From NCBI GenBank assembly GCA_008534395.1, contig SHMQ01000006.1, forward strand, positions 1 to 64,000: a stretch of 64,000 nucleotides of DNA. The letters are read 5' to 3'. The first letter of the stretch is position 1. Each line of letters opens with the position of its first letter. This DNA comes from Candidatus Acidulodesulfobacterium acidiphilum (GTDB lineage: Bacteria > SZUA-79 > Acidulodesulfobacterales > Acidulodesulfobacteraceae). The position numbers and the translations under genes were made by a program. Under the pieces are notes generated by a model. It saw nothing but the letters and a program-made list of their open reading frames with translations, ran no database searches and was not told the DNA's origin. Positions 26,849 through 36,338 of this stretch are shown in pieces.

Positions 26849-27754
26849 TTATTTTATAAAGTCGTTGAAATCGCTTTCGCTGAATACGCCGAAAACGGGT
26901 TTAGCATTGATATCCAGTCCTGATTTGTAGCCAAAAAGATTATATACGTCTCTTGCCATTTTTTCGTTTATCAGCATAAGCGGAATGTTCACGGGGCATG
27001 CTCTTTCGCACTCTCCGCATCCTATGCACCTGCCGGAAAGATGATAAGCTCTTATCATATTCCACTGTGCATTTCCGGGTTCTTCCGAATTGGTATCTAT
27101 CCACTGAGGCATATTTTTTTCTACTATGCATCTTGAGCAGAAGCAAAGCGGGCAAGCCTGCCTGCAGGCATAACATTTAATGCATTTATCAAACTCTTTT
27201 GCCCAGTAAGCATTTTTTTCTTCGGTACTCATAGCCTCTAATTTTTCTATCTCGGCATAAGGCTTAACGCTTCCCGACAGGCTCAATTCCGGTTCCTCGG
27301 TTTCAACAAGAAAATCGTAAAGAACGGGCGTATGTTCCTGACATACGAGGCATTTATCGTACACCGTAGTTTCCGAAACTTTTGTTTCGCCTTTATCTGC
27401 AAGATTTTGTTTTATTACGCCGTTGCACTGCATGCCGATTATTTTTATGTTGTCTCTCGATAATTGATACTCCTGAATTAAGGTATTAACGGCTTTTTCG
27501 TCGCATCCTTTAACGGTTATTCCTATTTTTCCGTATTTCTTAACTTCCTGTTTTTTTAAAAATACGGCTAAATCTTGAACGGCGTTATGGCTGAACGAAA
27601 GCTTTTCAACCTCTTCCGGTTTAGTTATAAAAACGGGTCTCATTCTTTGCGGATTAGAACCTTTGGTATATCCTATTATAAGATTCACTTCGCCGCTTTC
27701 GAGAAGATCTTTTGCTATTTTTTGCAGTTTTTCGTCTGTTTTTGTGTTTGCCAT
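26849..27754 (-). CDS. flxC: FlxC-like 4Fe-4S protein
   Basis: 301 residues. An N-terminal alpha/beta domain of about 150 residues (with ITVKGCDEKAVNTLIQEYQL, key KGCD) resembles the beta subunits of F420-type hydrogenases and formate dehydrogenases. Two ferredoxin motifs follow: CIKCYACRQACPLCFCSRC and CIGCGECERACPVNIPLM. An extra CLVCQEHTP pair precedes them. It sits 11 bases downstream of the MvhD-like gene and is likely the second Fe-S subunit of the Flx module. Exact equivalence to FlxC is inferred from position. Confidence 0.78.
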   Translation of the reverse strand: MANTKTDEKLQKIAKDLLESGEVNLIIGYTKGSNPQRMRPVFITKPEEVEKLSFSHNAVQDLAVFLKKQEVKKYGKIGITVKGCDEKAVNTLIQEYQLSRDNIKIIGMQCNGVIKQNLADKGETKVSETTVYDKCLVCQEHTPVLYDFLVETEEPELSLSGSVKPYAEIEKLEAMSTEEKNAYWAKEFDKCIKCYACRQACPLCFCSRCIVEKNMPQWIDTNSEEPGNAQWNMIRAYHLSGRCIGCGECERACPVNIPLMLINEKMARDVYNLFGYKSGLDINAKPVFGVFSESDFNDFIK

Positions 27755-27765
27755 AAATATATCCT

Positions 27766-28248
27766 TTATTTTTTTGTAAATATATCCGTCGTTTTATCCG
27801 GCAGAGATTTAATTTTATCCGTAAATTCGTTAATTACGGCAACCCATTTGTTTCCTTCCGATGCGCTTATCCAGGAAAATTCCACCCTGTTTAAATCTAC
27901 TCCGAGATAACCGAGTAAATCTCTAAACGTCGCATATTTTCTTCTTGAATGATAATTTCCGCTGGTATAATGGCAGTCGCCGGGGTGACAGCCGGAGACC
28001 AAAACTCCTTTTGCACCTTTTTTAAAAGCTTCTACTATAAAAAGCGGGTCTATTCTTCCGGTACACGGCAGTTTTATAACTCTTACGTTGTCGGAATACT
28101 TCATTCTGCTCGTTCCGGCAAGATCCGCGCCGTTGTAAGTACACCAGTTGCAGACGAAAGCTATTAACCTTGGATCGCTTTGACTGCCGGCATTAGTTGC
28201 CGCCGTTCCTTCTTTTTGTTTTTCCTTTTCTGCGTTCATATCTTCCAT
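27766..28248 (-). CDS. flxD: FlxD/MvhD-type iron-sulfur subunit
   Basis: 160 residues from the ATG at 28248; a 2Fe-2S MvhD-like domain with conserved cysteines in FVCNWCTYNGADLAG, KLPCTGRIDP and VSGCHPGDCHY. MvhD-type proteins link an electron-input module to HdrA. The open frame extends to a TTG at 28314, but that lies inside a family B palindrome; the ATG at 28248 has AAAGGAG about ten bases upstream and fits the family length. It is located between hdrA and flxC, as expected for the adaptor joining the Flx and Hdr halves. Confidence 0.88.
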   Translation of the reverse strand: MEDMNAEKEKQKEGTAATNAGSQSDPRLIAFVCNWCTYNGADLAGTSRMKYSDNVRVIKLPCTGRIDPLFIVEAFKKGAKGVLVSGCHPGDCHYTSGNYHSRRKYATFRDLLGYLGVDLNRVEFSWISASEGNKWVAVINEFTDKIKSLPDKTTDIFTKK

Positions 28249-28284
28249 GTCTGAAAGACTCCTTTTTTTCCGTTTTGTGGTAAG

Positions 28285-28302
28285 GACGGATTGAATTCCG
28301 TC
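28285..28302. repeat. Family B-like palindrome, copy B1
   Basis: GACGGA, TTGAAT, TCCGTC: a 6-bp stem around a core related to GAATTCAATTC. It lies between hdrA and flxD. Confidence 0.6.
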
Positions 28303-28320
28303 AATACGGTTCAATTTTGT

Positions 28321-28351
28321 GGGAGTACCGGAATTAAATTCCGATACTCCC
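28321..28351. repeat. Family B palindrome, copy B2
   Basis: GGGAGTA and TACTCCC arms around CCGGAATTAAATTCCG, with one A-C mismatch that becomes a G-U pair in minus-strand RNA. It lies six bases after the hdrA stop codon, so it may be a 3' stabilising or terminating hairpin within the operon. Confidence 0.7.
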
Positions 28352-28357
28352 TATAAG

Positions 28358-30340
28358 TTATACTGCTAACGATTTAATTTCCGCATATATCTGGTCGTCC
28401 ATAAAGCCTTTGACGTCGATAGATTTAGAGAAGCAGGCGTTCACGCATGCTCCGCATCCGGTGCAAAGTCCTGGATTTACGTTAGCAACGACTTTTACGA
28501 CGTTGCCGTTTCTGTCTTTAATTTCTTTTCTGGTAATAGCGTTATAAGCGCAGACTCTCTGGCAGTAGAAACAGGCAACGCAAGTCGCTTCGTTAACGCT
28601 CGATATAGTTCCTTCGACCTCGTACTCGCTTTTGGAAAACAAGCCGAGTATTTTTGAAGCCGCCGCAGAACCCGAAACTACCGATTCAGGAATGTCTCTG
28701 GGTCCCTGTGCCATACCGGCAAGAAATATGCCTGCCGTAGAAGATTCCGCAGGTCTCAATTTAGGATGAGATTCGGTTAAGAAACCATATTTATCGTATG
28801 ATATTCCAAGCATTTGAGCAAGTTTGTCGGAACCTTTTTTGGGTATTACGCCGGTTGCAAGAACAACCATATCGGCAGCTATTTCTACCTGATTCCCGGA
28901 AAGAGTATCGGCTCCTTTTACTATAAGTTTTCCGTTGTCTTCATATATTTTAGATACCCTGCCTCTTAAATAAACCGCTCCGTCCTGCTCCATAGTTCCT
29001 CTTACGAACTCTTCGTATCCCTTGCTTGTAGATCTTATATCTATATAAAAAACATAGCTTTGCGAGCCGTGAACCTTATGAGCAAAAAGTTTTGCGTGCT
29101 TTGCCGTGTACATACAACAAACTTTGGAACAATACGGAACTCCTTTTTCGGGGTCCCTCGAACCTACGCACTGAACAAACACTATAGTCTGAGGCGTTTT
29201 TCCGTCAGAAGGTCTTTTTATTACGCCCTCGGTAGGTCCGGAGGCAGAAAGAAGCCTTTCAAACTGCAATCCCGAAACCACGTCTTTATATTTTCCGTAA
29301 CCGTATTCGCCGTACATGGAAGTTTCCATGAGGTCGTATCCGGTTGCGGCTACTATTGCGCCGACCGTTTCTTCTATTATTTCGTCCTGCATGCTGAAAT
29401 CTATACACTTTGGACCGCAGGCGTCGAAACATTTCTGACATTTTCCGCCTTTTTTAAAATGAAGGCATACGGAGCGGTCTAACACGGGCACTAATGGCAC
29501 CGCCTGAGGAAACGGAACGTATATTGCGGTTCTTTCCGACAAGTTTAGATTAAACTCGCTTTTAACGTTTTTGTGCATAGGACAAGCATTCCAACATTCG
29601 CCGCATCCAGTACAGTCTTTTTCGACGACGCTTCTTGCCTTTTTCTTTATTTTTACTTTGAAATTTCCTATATAGCCGGAAACGTCTTCTATTTCGGAAT
29701 ATGTATATAATTTAATGTTCGGATGCTGGTTTGCTTCGACCATTTTCGGGGTCATTATGCAGCTGGAACAGTCTAAAGTAGGAAAGGTTTCGTCGAGCTG
29801 TATCATTCTGCCGCCTATAGACGGTTCTTTCTCGACTAATATAACTTCTACTCCGCCGTTCGCGATATCTAAGGCGGCCTGTATTCCCGAAATGCCTCCG
29901 CCTATAACCAGCGCTTTTTTATTTAATGGAACTCTGACGTCTTCTATGGGCTTATCTCTTTTTACCTTTTCAACCATCATTTTCATTAAATCGACGGCTT
30001 TTGCGGTAGCTCTTTCTTTATCTTCGTGAACCCATGAAACCTGTTCCCTGATATTTGCAATTTCTACGAAATACGGATTCAATCCTTCTTTTACCGCAGC
30101 TTTCCTAAATGTGTTTTCGTGCATATGAGGCGAACATGCGGCAAGAACGACGCCCGTTAAATTTTTCTCTTTAATTACGTTCCTCAAGCTGTTCTGTCCC
30201 GGGTCGGAACACATATATTTGTAATCGACGGCGCTGACTACTCCGGGTATTTTTGCAGCTTCCTCTCTTACTTTTTCTACGTCGACGGTGCTCGCTATAT
30301 TAGAACCGCACCAGCAGACAAACACGCCTATTCTTGACAT
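28358..30340 (-). CDS. hdrA: HdrA, flavin-containing heterodisulfide reductase subunit
   Basis: 660 residues. The N-terminal domain (GVFVCWCGSNIA, YMCSDPGQ, ACSPHMHENTFR) is typical of HdrA; then FAD-binding VIGGGISGIQAALDIANGG, Fe-S motifs CTGCGECWNACP, a Cys-rich middle (KCQKCFDACGPKC) and CSKVCCM, and C-terminal ferredoxin motifs CVACFYCQRVC and CTGCGACVNAC. HdrA is the flavin subunit where electron bifurcation is thought to occur. GAGAGGT precedes the ATG. It stands between hdrB (142-base gap) and flxD. Confidence 0.95.
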   Translation of the reverse strand: MSRIGVFVCWCGSNIASTVDVEKVREEAAKIPGVVSAVDYKYMCSDPGQNSLRNVIKEKNLTGVVLAACSPHMHENTFRKAAVKEGLNPYFVEIANIREQVSWVHEDKERATAKAVDLMKMMVEKVKRDKPIEDVRVPLNKKALVIGGGISGIQAALDIANGGVEVILVEKEPSIGGRMIQLDETFPTLDCSSCIMTPKMVEANQHPNIKLYTYSEIEDVSGYIGNFKVKIKKKARSVVEKDCTGCGECWNACPMHKNVKSEFNLNLSERTAIYVPFPQAVPLVPVLDRSVCLHFKKGGKCQKCFDACGPKCIDFSMQDEIIEETVGAIVAATGYDLMETSMYGEYGYGKYKDVVSGLQFERLLSASGPTEGVIKRPSDGKTPQTIVFVQCVGSRDPEKGVPYCSKVCCMYTAKHAKLFAHKVHGSQSYVFYIDIRSTSKGYEEFVRGTMEQDGAVYLRGRVSKIYEDNGKLIVKGADTLSGNQVEIAADMVVLATGVIPKKGSDKLAQMLGISYDKYGFLTESHPKLRPAESSTAGIFLAGMAQGPRDIPESVVSGSAAASKILGLFSKSEYEVEGTISSVNEATCVACFYCQRVCAYNAITRKEIKDRNGNVVKVVANVNPGLCTGCGACVNACFSKSIDVKGFMDDQIYAEIKSLAV

Positions 30341-30482
30341 AATATTTTACCTCTCGTATGTAACTTAATAAATAATCTTAATTTCCGATTTTAGGGAAAA
30401 CCTAAATATTCAATTTTATGAAATTAATTTCATTCAGTTTACTGCGAAACCGGAATTTATTTACATAAATAATCTATACTGC

Positions 30483-31361
30483 TTATTTAGATAATTCTTC
30501 TATTTTTTTTAGTACTCTGTCTGCCGCAACCATATGTCCGTCTATCGCAAGGTCTTTAGGATTAATTCCGAAAGAAAGGCCCAGAAGCTCCGTAATAAAC
30601 AAAACCGGCAGACCTATTTTTTCTTCGTATTTTCTTTCTATTTCTTTCTGCCTGACGTCTAAATTTGAATGGCACAGGGGGCAGGCGACTACTACGACGT
30701 CTGCTCCGTGATTTTTGGCATCGTACAAAACTTTTCCCGTCAAAGCCATAACTACGTCCGGTTTGGAAAGAGAATTAATAGCCCCGCAACATTCGGTTTT
30801 ATAAGAATAGTCGACCGGCTCCGCTCCGGTAAGAGAAACCAGCTCGTCCATGGTAACGGGATTTTCGGGATCGTCGAACTGCATAACTTTAGGAGGTCTT
30901 ACTAATAAACAGCCGTAATACGATGCAACCTTAAGTCCCGCAAGCGGTTTTTTAACCATCGATTTTATCTTGTCTTTGCCGACTATTCCTATGAGGAATT
31001 CGAGCATGTTATTTATGCTCATTTCGGAATCATAGGGCATTTCCAAAGAATTGGTTATTTTCTTTTTCAGTATATCGTCTCTTTTTAGTTCATAATCGGC
31101 GTTTTTGAGCCTGTTGGAGCATGCGGCGCATGGAGCAAGGACGGATTCGAAACCGTCCTTTTCGGCTATGGCAAGGTTTCTTGCCGGAAGAGCTATAGCA
31201 AGATTATGGTTTATGCTGTGGGCGGCTGAAGCTCCGCAGCAGTTCCAGTCGGGAATCTCCTTGACCTCTATGTTCATAGCTTCAAGAATTTTTAACAACG
31301 AAACTTCATATTCAAAAGACGTTCCTTTTAACGAACATCCGGGGTAATATGCTAATTTCAT
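30483..31361 (-). CDS. hdrB: HdrB, CCG-domain heterodisulfide/disulfide reductase subunit
   Basis: 292 residues with two CCG domains: YPGCSLKGTSFEYE ... WNCCGASAA ... CAACSNR, and YYGCLLVRP ... TECCGAINSL ... CPLCHSNLD. These bind the noncubane [4Fe-4S] clusters that reduce a disulfide in HdrB of methanogens. In bacteria with FlxABCD-HdrABC the substrate may be a DsrC-type trisulfide/disulfide or another thiol; no dsrC is in this window. AAAGGAG precedes the ATG, 25 bases after hdrC ends. Confidence 0.94.
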   Translation of the reverse strand: MKLAYYPGCSLKGTSFEYEVSLLKILEAMNIEVKEIPDWNCCGASAAHSINHNLAIALPARNLAIAEKDGFESVLAPCAACSNRLKNADYELKRDDILKKKITNSLEMPYDSEMSINNMLEFLIGIVGKDKIKSMVKKPLAGLKVASYYGCLLVRPPKVMQFDDPENPVTMDELVSLTGAEPVDYSYKTECCGAINSLSKPDVVMALTGKVLYDAKNHGADVVVVACPLCHSNLDVRQKEIERKYEEKIGLPVLFITELLGLSFGINPKDLAIDGHMVAADRVLKKIEELSK

Positions 31362-31386
31362 ATTTTTTAATTTCTCCTTTAACTTT

Positions 31387-31935
31387 TTACTCGAAATCCT
31401 TAAAAATTTTTGCTATTTGATTTAAGCCTGAAAGATTTTCTCCGTGCATTTTAAGTTTTCCTTTTTCAAACATTTTTGGAGCCAAAAACATATCTCTGAA
31501 AAGATGTTTTGTTTTTAATTTATATTTGCCGACCAATTCAAGTTCGAAAATTCTTCCGTGCGACTTGACGTTTTCCAGAAAAACTTCGTGAAACATCTGT
31601 ACTTCTTTTTCCGTTTTTGAAGTTATTCCTTTTCTTTCGGCTATTTCCCTAAGAACGTCCATTATTCCGGTAACTTCAAATCCTTTCGGACATCTGGTCG
31701 AACAGGTATTGCACGAAACGCACAGCCATATCGTTTTAGAATTTAAAACGGTATCTTCCATTCCAAGTTCGGTCATTTTTATAATCTGGTTTGGAGTATA
31801 ATCCATTTCAAAATTAACGGGGCATCCCGCCGAACATTTGCCGCATTGATAGCACTTGGATAGTTTGTCGTGCAGCATAGACTCGACCTGTGCGACAAAA
31901 TTCCGCCTGTTTTGTTCATTTAAAACCGTTTTCAT
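31387..31935 (-). CDS. hdrC: HdrC, 4Fe-4S subunit of heterodisulfide reductase
   Basis: 182 residues with two ferredoxin motifs, CYQCGKCSAGCPVNFEMD and CVSCNTCSTRCPKGFEV, and a helical C-terminus: the normal HdrC layout. It passes electrons from HdrA to HdrB. It is the first gene of the hdrC-hdrB-hdrA-flxD-flxC-flxB-flxA series, the Hdr half preceding the Flx half; in Desulfovibrio the flx genes come first. Upstream lies a 146-base AT-rich gap after rimO. Confidence 0.92.
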   Translation of the reverse strand: MKTVLNEQNRRNFVAQVESMLHDKLSKCYQCGKCSAGCPVNFEMDYTPNQIIKMTELGMEDTVLNSKTIWLCVSCNTCSTRCPKGFEVTGIMDVLREIAERKGITSKTEKEVQMFHEVFLENVKSHGRIFELELVGKYKLKTKHLFRDMFLAPKMFEKGKLKMHGENLSGLNQIAKIFKDFE

Positions 31936-32081
31936 AGCTATTGTCCCTGAATTAAAATTGAATTTATTTTATGTTTTCGGATTGAAAATCGTATATTTTT
32001 TGTTTTTTTATTCGATTTTAAAATGCCGTTCTTAAATTATAAACCTTAATTAAATTTTAGTCAAGAATTTTTTACTTCTAA

Positions 32082-33428
32082 TTATATAGCCGAGGGCGTG
32101 CATAACAGGTCGTAGCCCTTAATTTTATTGATGTTAACATATATAAAATTTTTTTTTGCAATATATCCGCGACTATTTTTTAAGTCTTCTGAATACATAT
32201 AAGTATATCCGTCGATATCGGGCGACTGAAAGTAAGTTCTAAGCTTTACCGTTTTATTGTTTATTTCGTCTATTACAGCTTCGTACGTCCGACCTATGTG
32301 TTTAGACATTATTGAGCCGATTAGCGATTTTTGAGTTTCCATTAAAATTTTATATCTTTCGGATTTAATTTTTGCGCTTACTTTTTGATTATATTTATAT
32401 GAAACGGCCGACATTTCGTCCGAATATTTAAAAACTCCGAGGTTGTCGAATTTTACGTCCTTAACGAACGCCGATAATTCTTCGAAGTCTTTATCCGTTT
32501 CTCCGGGGAAACCGATAATAAGGGAAGTCCTTAATGCGGCGCCGGGGATTTCGTTTTTTATTTTTTCTATAATTCTTAAAACGTCTTTTTTTGATTCGCC
32601 GCGTTTCATTAATTTAAGAATTTTATCGCTAATATGTTGAACCGGCATATCTATATATTTTAAAATTTTTTCTTCATTATTAAACAGGCTTATTAAATCA
32701 TCGGTAAACAAAGCCGCCGAAGGATAAAGATACATAAGCCTTATCCACTTGACGCCTTTTATTTTTATAAGCTCTTTCAGCAGAACGTATAAACCGTTTT
32801 TAACTCCCGCATCCGTTCCGTAATAAGATGTATCTTGGGAAACGATTATTAATTCTTCGACTCCGGCCGAAGCTAAATAGGCGGCTTCTTTTTTAATCTC
32901 TTCTATAGATTTCGAGCGGTATGCGCCCCTAATTGAAGGAATAGTGCAGAAAGAACAAGACCTGCTGCATCCTTCGGATATTTTAAGGTATGCCGTGCTT
33001 TTTAAGTTAAAATGCTCCCTTTCGAATTCTTTATATTCTTTTGAGGAAGCCTGCCTGCCCGATATTTTTTTTCCCGCCGCAGTTTCAATTTCTTCTACTA
33101 TTTTTTCTTCGTCGAAAGTAGCCAGAAAAATATCGACTTCGGGCAGTTCTTTTTTAAGTATTTCTATGTTGTTGTTTACCATGCATCCCGTCACCGCAAT
33201 ATATTTTACTGCGCCGGACTTTTTTTTCTCGACCGCTTCCATTATTACGCCTATAGATTCTTTTCTTGCCGCTTCTATAAAACCGCAGGTGTTTACTACG
33301 CAGATATCGCATGAATCGGAGTCGGAAGTAAATCTTATGTCCGACTTTTCGAGACGGGTAAATATATTTTCGGAATCTACCTGATTTTTAGGACATCCCA
33401 AACTTATTAGATTAAAACTTAACGGCAT
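32082..33428 (-). CDS. rimO: Ribosomal protein S12 methylthiotransferase RimO
   Basis: 448 residues. Domains: UPF0004 (ISLGCPKNQVDSE, VNTCGFIEAARKES, TGCMVNN with three cluster cysteines), radical SAM core (EGCSRSCSFCTIPSIRG; CxxxCxxC), and a C-terminal TRAM domain. The SLGCPKNxVDSE start and the IPSIRG motif separate RimO from MiaB and MtaB. It adds a methylthio group to Asp88-equivalent of ribosomal protein S12, using two 4Fe-4S clusters. It is apparently a single gene; its 5' end faces the divergent TolC-like gene. Confidence 0.95.
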   Translation of the reverse strand: MPLSFNLISLGCPKNQVDSENIFTRLEKSDIRFTSDSDSCDICVVNTCGFIEAARKESIGVIMEAVEKKKSGAVKYIAVTGCMVNNNIEILKKELPEVDIFLATFDEEKIVEEIETAAGKKISGRQASSKEYKEFEREHFNLKSTAYLKISEGCSRSCSFCTIPSIRGAYRSKSIEEIKKEAAYLASAGVEELIIVSQDTSYYGTDAGVKNGLYVLLKELIKIKGVKWIRLMYLYPSAALFTDDLISLFNNEEKILKYIDMPVQHISDKILKLMKRGESKKDVLRIIEKIKNEIPGAALRTSLIIGFPGETDKDFEELSAFVKDVKFDNLGVFKYSDEMSAVSYKYNQKVSAKIKSERYKILMETQKSLIGSIMSKHIGRTYEAVIDEINNKTVKLRTYFQSPDIDGYTYMYSEDLKNSRGYIAKKNFIYVNINKIKGYDLLCTPSAI

Positions 33429-33574
33429 CGGCTAGAAAATATTTATATTGACAAATGACTTTAAAGTCATTATGATTATTATTGATTAACATCATTTAAT
33501 GAATTATTATGCATTATATTTTTTGTTTATGATTTATTAATTATTTATTAACAATGCGACGTTATAATTTGTGA

Positions 33575-33601
33575 TGAGGACATAATTGAATTCTGTCCTC
33601 A
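33575..33601. repeat. Family B palindrome, copy B3
   Basis: TGAGGACA and TGTCCTCA (8-bp arms) around TAATTGAATTC. It is in the divergent gap between rimO and the TolC-like gene, so not at a gene end. Confidence 0.7.
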
Positions 33602-33653
33602 TAATTTAATATAATATCGATATATAATAATCTATATAATATAATAATATAAA

Positions 33654-35003
33654 ATGAATATTAATACCATAAAAAAAATAATATTGCCTTTTCTTTTCTT
33701 AATTATAGCTATATTATTTACCAACGCCGGAAATTCTTACGGCGCAACAAAAAAAAATATAACCTTTAAAGATGCGTTAAGGCTTGCGGTCAAACTTTAC
33801 CCCGGAATATTAACTTCAAAATATTCATATCTTTCGTCCGTATATACAAAAAATGAAACTCTTTCTCAATATTATCCGCAAATTTCCGCAAGCGCCGGAT
33901 TTTCAAAAAATTCGGTTATGGACGTAGATAATAATACCGTAATTTCCGGAGGACAGGTAATTACGGAACCTGGTATAAATTATTCGCTTAACGACTATTC
34001 GGCGTCTTTGAATGCGACGTATATGCTTTATTCTTTCGGCTCGCGCTATTACGGTTATCTTAACGCAAAATATCAGATGAAAGGCGCTGACGCAGGTTAT
34101 AATTATGCCGTAAACAGCGATTTATATAACGTTATTTTAAATTTTGCCGAATATTTTGCCGACAAAGAATTAATGAAAGCCGACAAAGAAAACCTTAAAA
34201 ACGACGAAATGCAGTATAAAGCCGCAGAAGCATTTTACAAAGTAGGTACGGGCGACCTTTTAGACGCGGAAACGGCAAAAGCGACAATGGAAACCGCAAA
34301 AGCCGCTTATATAAATTCTATATTCAACGTCCGCATAACAAGGCTGGCTCTTTTAAATTCCATAGGGCTTCCGCCTTCGAAAAACTACGTTTTCATAAAT
34401 ACCTTGAAATTTAAACCTTTTAAAAGCAAACTGCAAAGGCTGATTAAATCGGCAGTTAAAAATAATCCTCAGCTAAAACAGGCTCTGTATGCGGTAAAAG
34501 CGGCAAAAGCTTCCGTAAAACAGTCCGACAGCGGTTATTATCCGTCTTTTAACGCAGATTTTTCATATACCGGAGTAAATTCGGCTTTTCCGCTTAACAG
34601 AAATTATTCTGCGGGACTTTCCGTTTCAATACCTATTTTTAACGGATTTTTAACTCAAAATAAAATAGATTATTCCAAAGCGGCGTTAAACGGCTCCATT
34701 TGGAATAAAAAACTTACCGAAAACAACTTGATTTACGGCGTTTCAAGCGATTATTACGCTTTAAACAATCAGTATTTAACCGTTAAGGCGCTGAAATCTT
34801 CCGAAAAGGCTTCAAAACTTGCTTATACTCTTGCTTTTAAAAGCTACGAAGTGGGAGTAGGTTCCATGGTTCAGCTCGTAACGGCAAACGCCCAGTATAT
34901 TTCGGCATTGACAAGCTATATAAACGGCAGATACACATATTTTTATCTAAAAGCTAAACTATATTCCGACCTAGGATTAATACCGCAACATTATTTAAAA
35001 TAA
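33654..35003 (+). CDS. TolC-family outer-membrane efflux protein
   Basis: 449 residues with a signal peptide (hydrophobic 11-27, cleavage near SYGA at residue 34). Two OEP repeats rich in long helices alternate with strand segments; YYPQISASAGFSKNS and YYPSFNADFSYTG are the paired first strands of the repeats, as in TolC. It forms the trimeric outer-membrane channel for the efflux system encoded directly downstream (13-base gap to the adaptor). The substrate of the pump is unknown. Confidence 0.9.
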   Translation: MNINTIKKIILPFLFLIIAILFTNAGNSYGATKKNITFKDALRLAVKLYPGILTSKYSYLSSVYTKNETLSQYYPQISASAGFSKNSVMDVDNNTVISGGQVITEPGINYSLNDYSASLNATYMLYSFGSRYYGYLNAKYQMKGADAGYNYAVNSDLYNVILNFAEYFADKELMKADKENLKNDEMQYKAAEAFYKVGTGDLLDAETAKATMETAKAAYINSIFNVRITRLALLNSIGLPPSKNYVFINTLKFKPFKSKLQRLIKSAVKNNPQLKQALYAVKAAKASVKQSDSGYYPSFNADFSYTGVNSAFPLNRNYSAGLSVSIPIFNGFLTQNKIDYSKAALNGSIWNKKLTENNLIYGVSSDYYALNNQYLTVKALKSSEKASKLAYTLAFKSYEVGVGSMVQLVTANAQYISALTSYINGRYTYFYLKAKLYSDLGLIPQHYLK

Positions 35004-35016
35004 TAAAGGTGAAACA

Positions 35017-36207
35017 ATGAAAAAAAATAAAAAAATTATTATAATCGCGATTATAATTTTACTTGCGATATTTATCGCGTCTTATTTTATTATAAAGTCT
35101 AAAACGCATAAAGTTTCTTACGACCTTTATCAGGTAAAACCCATTACCATACAAAAATATGTTACTACTACCGGAACGGCTAATCCTATAAATACTATAA
35201 ACGTGGGAGCGCAGGTATCGGGAATATTTTCAAAACTTTACGTCTGGTACAACTCGATAGTTAAAAAAGGACAGCTTCTCGCTCAAATAGACCCTGCCCC
35301 CTTTATCCAAAAAGTCGACCAGGATAAAGCAAATCTTGCTTCCGCCGAAGCAAACGTCCTTAAGCAAAGGGCGGCGTTATCGTACGACAGGCTGACTTAT
35401 ATCAGGGACGAAAAACTATGGAAAGAAAACTTGATAGCGCATCAGACGGAACAAAACGCCTACAGCGTTTATCTGCAGGATATAGCCCAGCTTAAATATT
35501 TAGAAGATGCGGTAAATGCGGCTAAGGCGCAATTGGGTCAGGACGAAACAAACCTTTCTTACACAAATATATATTCGCCGGTTAACGGCATTATAATAAA
35601 CGTAGGGGTCGTGGTCGGTCAGACCGTCGCTTCAAGTTTTCAGACGCCGAACCTTTTCGTAATAGGCGAAAACATAAAAAAAATGGAAATAGATACGACT
35701 ACAAACGAAGCGGACCTCGGCGGCATTAAAAAAGGCGATGAGGCTTCATTTACCGTATATGCATATCCAGATAAAACCGTATGGGGCAGCGTTCATAATA
35801 TAAGAATTAATCCTACGACCGTTTCCGGAGTCGTCAGCTATAACGTCACGATATTTTTTAATAACGACGACGAGAAGGTGCTTCCTGGAATGACCGCTAT
35901 AGTTAAAATTTACGTTTCGGAAAAAAAAGGCGTCCTCGGCGTCCCTAATTCAGCTTTAAGATTTATTCCGACCGGAGAAAACAAACAGATTTTAAATAAT
36001 ATCACTAAAAAATTAAAAGTCGGCGAAGGCGTCGTATGGGTACTGGAAAACGGCGTTCCCAAACCGGTTATAGTAAAACTTGGTATAAATAACGACGAAT
36101 ATACGGAGGTCGCCTCGAAAGATATTAAGAGCGGCACCGAAGTAATAACGGGCATACAATCTTCCTCTAAAGGCGCCGCGGCTCCTGGAAGAAGGATGTT
36201 CTTCTAA
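35017..36207 (+). CDS. MacA/HlyD-type periplasmic adaptor
   Basis: 396 residues. An N-terminal membrane anchor (about 5-27), then the biotinyl-lipoyl half-motif (VGAQVSGIFSKLYVWYNSIVKKGQLLAQID, shown by key GxVxGxI...VKKGQ-LA-ID), a long coiled-coil hairpin (about 100-175), the second lipoyl half (YSPVNGIIINVGVVVGQTV), beta-barrel and membrane-proximal domains. It links the inner-membrane ABC transporter to the TolC-like channel. A 188-base gap containing family A copy A2 separates it from the ATPase gene, although the operon order is otherwise classical. Confidence 0.9.
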   Translation: MKKNKKIIIIAIIILLAIFIASYFIIKSKTHKVSYDLYQVKPITIQKYVTTTGTANPINTINVGAQVSGIFSKLYVWYNSIVKKGQLLAQIDPAPFIQKVDQDKANLASAEANVLKQRAALSYDRLTYIRDEKLWKENLIAHQTEQNAYSVYLQDIAQLKYLEDAVNAAKAQLGQDETNLSYTNIYSPVNGIIINVGVVVGQTVASSFQTPNLFVIGENIKKMEIDTTTNEADLGGIKKGDEASFTVYAYPDKTVWGSVHNIRINPTTVSGVVSYNVTIFFNNDDEKVLPGMTAIVKIYVSEKKGVLGVPNSALRFIPTGENKQILNNITKKLKVGEGVVWVLENGVPKPVIVKLGINNDEYTEVASKDIKSGTEVITGIQSSSKGAAAPGRRMFF

Positions 36208-36247
36208 AAAATGTGCAGAACAAGTTGCAAATGGAAAAAGACGCCAT

Positions 36248-36338
36248 GGAAAAAGGTGTCAGATTTTATTTTACGCATACGAAAAGAAACAATTAACTAT
36301 AAAAGATTTTGCGTAAAATTAATCTGACACCTTTTTCC
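36248..36338. repeat. Family A inverted repeat, copy A2
   Basis: Arms GGAAAAAGGTGTCAGATT...ACGCA and TGCGT...AATCTGACACCTTTTTCC; the interior ACGAAAAGAAACAATTAACT-ATAAAAGATTT is shared with A4. It lies between adaptor and ATPase genes of the efflux operon, 41 bases after the adaptor stop. A lone right-hand half (AAAATCTGACACTTTTTTT) follows at 36361. Confidence 0.88.

Noticed and set aside
28249-28314. TTG start extending the MvhD-like protein by 22 residues
   Set aside because: The TTG lies in a family B palindrome; ATG at 28248 has a good ribosome site and fits family length.
29060-29482. 140-residue plus-strand frame
   Set aside because: It is antisense to the cysteine-rich middle of HdrA.
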